Of a DNA stretch of 64,000 nucleotides, positions 60,906 through 64,000 are shown piece after piece. Each line of letters opens with the position of its first letter. The stretch's first letter is position 1. The stretch comes from an uncultured Shimia sp. GTDB lineage: Bacteria > Pseudomonadota > Alphaproteobacteria > Rhodobacterales > Rhodobacteraceae. Location of the stretch: positions 182,101 to 246,100 of the forward strand of contig NZ_CANMJE010000005.1 in NCBI RefSeq assembly GCF_947498095.1, in the 5' to 3' direction. The notes under the pieces were generated by a model. The model was not told the origin of the DNA and did not search any database. It was given only the letters and a program-made list of their open reading frames with translations. A program made the position numbers and the translations under genes.

Positions 60906-62138
60906 TTAGGCTTTCCACCAGCGACGTGGTTCCACGTTCTCTGCAAGCGTATCTTTGGGGATCTGACGCGCGATGTCGTAGATTTCCTGATACGTGTCAT
61001 GGCCACCGGACCAACCGTTGAGGCGCTCACGCCAGTCTTCCCAAAGCTGAGGTTGGAACTCTGGTGAACACATTTCCTCGGCCATTTTGATCTGGTCCTC
61101 GGCGAGCGTTGCAACACGAACATTGTTTTGAGCAAAGATCGTGTTCGGCGCTTGTGGGTTCGAAGCACCAACGGTGTTGACCAATGCCGCTTCGTTTGCC
61201 GCCTGAACATGAACCTGAGCGAGGTAGGAAGATTCCATAACCGCGTCTTGCAATTCACCACCCAGGCTATCGAATGCCGATGCAGACATCGCAGTGTGCT
61301 CTGTACCGCAGAAGAATTTCAGGTCGACAGACTGAGAAACAACCGGCGACATGTTGGCGTATGCCACGGCCGAGGCCCATGTTTCCGCGCCATCAATCAG
61401 ACCCTGCTTCAGACCATCAAGCGTTTCTTCCCACGCAACTGGCACGGGGTTCAGGTTCAGAGCCTTCATCGCGATACGACCCAGCTGAGTACCGGTCACG
61501 CGGTTCTTGGTGCCGAACATCTCTTCCAACTTGGTAATCGTAGGAGCATCTTGCCACTTCAGACCCATCTGGATGCCGCGAAGTTCACAATGGCTGAACA
61601 GGAACTTCAGGCCATGACGCTTTTCATAAGGGTCACGCAGAAGTTTTTGCGACTCAGGTGAATACAAGAAGTGATACTGCGCAGCCCGGCTTGGGAACAT
61701 ATACGCATAGTCGAGCACGTTGAGATAAGGTGCGCCACCAGCAGAGTTCTGCGTAGAAGCCGCATAAATCTCGACGATGCCCTGCTGTGTTTTCTCAACG
61801 CAAGATGTCTGACCACAGATTTGGTTGTCGCCAATGAACTCAACGCGGATTTCGCCGTCTGTGCGGCTTTCCAGATCGCGCGCAAACTCAAGACAGCCCG
61901 CACGTTCGATCAAAAGGTTGCGCTCATTAAAGCCAGCCGCACCAAACTTGAACGTGAACTTCGGCTCTTTCGCATAACGCTTGTCGTATGAAGACTCAGC
62001 AGCGGATGCCAGATTGGCGAGGCTCATGGCGCCACCAAAAGACCCAGCCGCCAACAGGGTTGAACTCATCCCGAATCGTCCCGCAACCCGGAACAGGTCT
62101 CTCCTGGAAATGTTTTCCAGCTTGTTCGCAATACTCAT
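60906..62138 (-). CDS. TRAP transporter substrate-binding protein (DctP-like, candidate IseK)
   Basis: A 410-residue periplasmic protein. The N terminus has a twin-arginine signal (ISRRDLFRVAG, residues 10-20, then a hydrophobic stretch ending at ASAAES), so it is exported folded. The mature part has the DctP fold pattern, with TKLEEMFGTKNRVTG and WEETLDGLKQGLIDGAETWA. The ATG at 62138 follows GGGAGGA; an upstream ATG at 62192 lacks this. First gene of the TRAP operon, divergent from the GMC gene. Confidence 0.9.
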   Translation of the reverse strand: MSIANKLENISRRDLFRVAGRFGMSSTLLAAGSFGGAMSLANLASAAESSYDKRYAKEPKFTFKFGAAGFNERNLLIERAGCLEFARDLESRTDGEIRVEFIGDNQICGQTSCVEKTQQGIVEIYAASTQNSAGGAPYLNVLDYAYMFPSRAAQYHFLYSPESQKLLRDPYEKRHGLKFLFSHCELRGIQMGLKWQDAPTITKLEEMFGTKNRVTGTQLGRIAMKALNLNPVPVAWEETLDGLKQGLIDGAETWASAVAYANMSPVVSQSVDLKFFCGTEHTAMSASAFDSLGGELQDAVMESSYLAQVHVQAANEAALVNTVGASNPQAPNTIFAQNNVRVATLAEDQIKMAEEMCSPEFQPQLWEDWRERLNGWSGGHDTYQEIYDIARQIPKDTLAENVEPRRWWKA

Positions 62139-62164
62139 TTGTTTCCTCCCTAAATGATGATTAT

Positions 62165-62202
62165 TGAGACTTGTGATCTCATTATTACTCATTTATGGGT
62201 AA
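62165..62202. promoter_or_regulatory. two inverted repeats in the divergent sulfonate promoter region
   Basis: TGAGA-N7-TCTCA at 62165-62169/62177-62181, and TTACTC-N6-GGGTAA (one mismatch) at 62185-62202. They sit between the divergent starts at 62138 and 62258 in an AT-rich stretch and could be operators for a sulfonate-responsive regulator, which is not in the window. Confidence 0.4.
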
Positions 62203-62257
62203 GTCACGCAAGAGAATTCTGTACTTGCCGTGAAACTCAACCCGGGAGGAATTTGAT

Positions 62258-63880
62258 ATGACGCAGAAAACAGCCGATTTTCTGATAGTTGGGGCAGGTT
62301 CCGCAGGGTGCGTTCTCGCCAACCGATTGAGCGCTGATCCGGCTCATAAGGTGATTCTTCTTGAAGCAGGCGGCCGCGATTCGAACCCTTGGATCCACGT
62401 TCCGGTCGGTTATTTTAAAACTCTTCACAATCCAAAAACGGACTGGTGCTACAAGTCCGAGCCCGATTCGGGTCTGAACGGCCGCTCGCTGGATTGGCCC
62501 CGCGGGAAGACCCTCGGCGGGTCCAGCTCGATCAATGGTCTGCTCTATGTTCGCGGACAAAAGGAAGACTATGACCGTTGGGCGCAACGCGGCAATCGCG
62601 GATGGGGCTACGACGATGTTCTTCCCCTCTTCAAGCGCTCTGAAACACACGAAAATGGCGGCGATGACTTTCACGGCGAAGACGGCGAACTCTCGGTGTC
62701 CTTGATTCGCGCCAAAAGCGATATCTCCGAGGCTTTCATCGATGCCGCTGTTGAAATGGGTGTCCCGCGCACCGATGACTACAACGGCGAAAACCAGGAA
62801 GGCGCTGGCTATTTCCATCAGACCGCTCGGGGTGGTTTCAGATGTTCCAGTGCACGCGCCTTTTTGAACCCGGCCAAGAAGCGTCCAAATCTTGAGGTGA
62901 TCACACACGCCCATACCGAAGAGCTGATCTTTGACTCGCCTGAGGCGCGCAAAGTGATTGGTGTCCGCTACTCCCGTCAGGGCAAATCCCATGACGTCAT
63001 GCTGAATCCAGGTGGCGAAGTCATCCTGTCAGCCGGTGCAATTGGCTCTCCACAACTGTTGGAGCTGTCGGGTATCGGGCGTGGTGATGTCCTGCAAAAT
63101 GCCGGGGTCAACGTTCGACATGAGCTACCGGGTGTCGGGGAAAACCTGCAGGACCACCTGCAAATCCGGCTGGTCTATGAGGTCAACGCCCAGACATTGA
63201 ACGACGCCATCAACGGTTTCATTCCGCGGATGGGCATTGGCCTCAACTATGTTCTGTTCCGCAAAGGCCCGATGAGCCTTGGGGCAAGCCAGGTCTGCAT
63301 CTTTGCCAAATCGATGCAAGACCTCGATACGCCCGACATCCAGTTCCATTTCCAGCCGCTGAGCGCCGATAAGCCCGGCATCGAGATGCATCCTTTCTCT
63401 GGGATCACGTCCTCGGTCTGCCAATTGCGCCCGGAAAGCCGCGGCCATATCCACATTGCCTCACCGAAGGCCGCCGATTATCCAAAGATCGTGCCGAATT
63501 ACCTGTCCGCCCAAGCCGATCAGCTTTGCGCCATTCGCGCCGTGAAATTCGCGCGCGCGATGACCAAAACAAGCGCCCTCAGCCCTTACATCGTGCGCGA
63601 GCATGTGCCAGCGAACAATCCTCAGACCGACGAGGAGCTTTTGCAATGTGCCCGCAACATCAGCCAGACGATCTATCACCCGACCAGCACCTGCCGCATG
63701 GGCAACGATGATATGGCCGTCGTTGACGACCGGCTGCGCGTGCGCGGAATTGCCGGGCTGCGCGTCGCTGATGCCTCGATCATGCCTGACATTGTGTCGG
63801 GCAACACCAACGCCCCAACCATCATGATTGGCGAAAAAGCCAGCGACATGATTTTGGAAGACCGCAAGGTAAACGCCTGA
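62258..63880 (+). CDS. GMC-family oxidoreductase (candidate isethionate dehydrogenase)
   Basis: A 540-residue FAD-dependent alcohol dehydrogenase of the choline dehydrogenase group: [14 protein letters not shown] (residues 9-22), GMC signature 1 [19 protein letters not shown], signature 2 [15 protein letters not shown], and the C-terminal HPTSTCRMG with the active-site histidine region. GGAGGA lies seven bases before the ATG. Because xsc follows directly, it most probably oxidises isethionate to sulfoacetaldehyde (IseJ-like); a role in a different alcohol's oxidation is not excluded. Confidence 0.88.
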   Translation: MTQKTADFLIVGAGSAGCVLANRLSADPAHKVILLEAGGRDSNPWIHVPVGYFKTLHNPKTDWCYKSEPDSGLNGRSLDWPRGKTLGGSSSINGLLYVRGQKEDYDRWAQRGNRGWGYDDVLPLFKRSETHENGGDDFHGEDGELSVSLIRAKSDISEAFIDAAVEMGVPRTDDYNGENQEGAGYFHQTARGGFRCSSARAFLNPAKKRPNLEVITHAHTEELIFDSPEARKVIGVRYSRQGKSHDVMLNPGGEVILSAGAIGSPQLLELSGIGRGDVLQNAGVNVRHELPGVGENLQDHLQIRLVYEVNAQTLNDAINGFIPRMGIGLNYVLFRKGPMSLGASQVCIFAKSMQDLDTPDIQFHFQPLSADKPGIEMHPFSGITSSVCQLRPESRGHIHIASPKAADYPKIVPNYLSAQADQLCAIRAVKFARAMTKTSALSPYIVREHVPANNPQTDEELLQCARNISQTIYHPTSTCRMGNDDMAVVDDRLRVRGIAGLRVADASIMPDIVSGNTNAPTIMIGEKASDMILEDRKVNA

Positions 63881-63923
63881 AGATCACACCTTATCACACG
63901 ACATTTCATTAGGAGACGTAGCG

Positions 63924-64000
63924 ATGAAGATGACGACCGAAGAAGCTTTTGTAAAAGTTTTGCAGATGCATGGTATTGACCATGCATTTGGGATTATCGG
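63924..64000 (+). CDS. xsc: sulfoacetaldehyde acetyltransferase, 3'-truncated by the window
   Basis: Only the first 25 residues are present ([20 protein letters not shown] then AFGII). They match the N terminus of Xsc, a thiamine-diphosphate enzyme that converts sulfoacetaldehyde and phosphate to acetyl phosphate and sulfite. The glutamate/AFG pattern is the usual start of ThDP-enzyme Pyr domains. AGGAG is present nine bases upstream of the ATG. It follows the GMC gene by 43 bases. Confidence 0.82.
   Translation, partial: MKMTTEEAFVKVLQMHGIDHAFGII

Overview
The window looks like a stretch of the chromosome of a marine alphaproteobacterium of the Rhodobacteraceae (Roseobacter group). The evidence is the high GC content, the gene content (aa3-type cytochrome oxidase subunit IV, plant-type glutamate-cysteine ligase, ETF-ubiquinone oxidoreductase, AzlCD, many TRAP-type and small conserved roseobacter proteins) and, at the right edge, a sulfonate-degradation cluster (TRAP transporter, GMC dehydrogenase, xsc). 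I saw no rRNA, tRNA, CRISPR array, insertion sequence or prophage. Assignments rest on reading translations and motifs; no database search was run.

Layout. 1-7.5 kb: truncated EamA permease, tRNA methyltransferase, ispB, ispE, a TPR protein, ETF-QO. 7.7-13.6 kb: greA, then a molybdenum-cofactor operon (mobA, mobB, moeA) with fdhD, and azlCD. 13.6-19.4 kb: a small lipoprotein, CoxIV, an acyl-CoA dehydrogenase/metallo-hydrolase operon, a Sua5/TsaC protein and YqgE. 19.5-27.2 kb: a DsbD-N-like protein, an RND efflux pair, moaB and an unusual uracil-DNA glycosylase. 27.3-33.2 kb: one tightly coupled operon that starts with pyrB, carries five unknown small membrane/PH-like genes, then a dihydroorotase homologue that lacks its catalytic residues, plsY and a DUF6625-like protein. 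33.3-46.2 kb: YHS protein, gshA, rsmE, ubiA, an OmpA-family protein, TRIC channel, a sulfatase, moaD/moaE, pgsA and uvrC. 46.2-50.2 kb: an AT-rich intergenic region with a perfect DnaA box, a Ca/Na antiporter, an S49 peptidase and an ABC-2 exporter.

50.3-58.3 kb is the most unusual part. A 1071-residue cytosolic, self-sufficient corrinoid/iron-sulfur reductive dehalogenase (RdhA fused to an FMN/NAD/[2Fe-2S] reductase) is encoded upstream of, and on the same strand as, a stand-alone adenylation-carrier-thioesterase NRPS-like protein, a crotonase without the usual hydratase glutamates and a CoxG-like protein. It is divergent from a LuxR-type regulator whose start codon lies in a perfect inverted repeat. 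This pairing of reductive dehalogenation with a carrier-bound acid activator is the best candidate for an undescribed system in the window.

58.6-64 kb: a TRAP transporter (Tat-exported binding protein, small and large permease) diverges from a GMC oxidoreductase followed by the start of xsc. This layout fits uptake of a C2 sulfonate such as isethionate, oxidation to sulfoacetaldehyde and its cleavage by Xsc to acetyl phosphate and sulfite.
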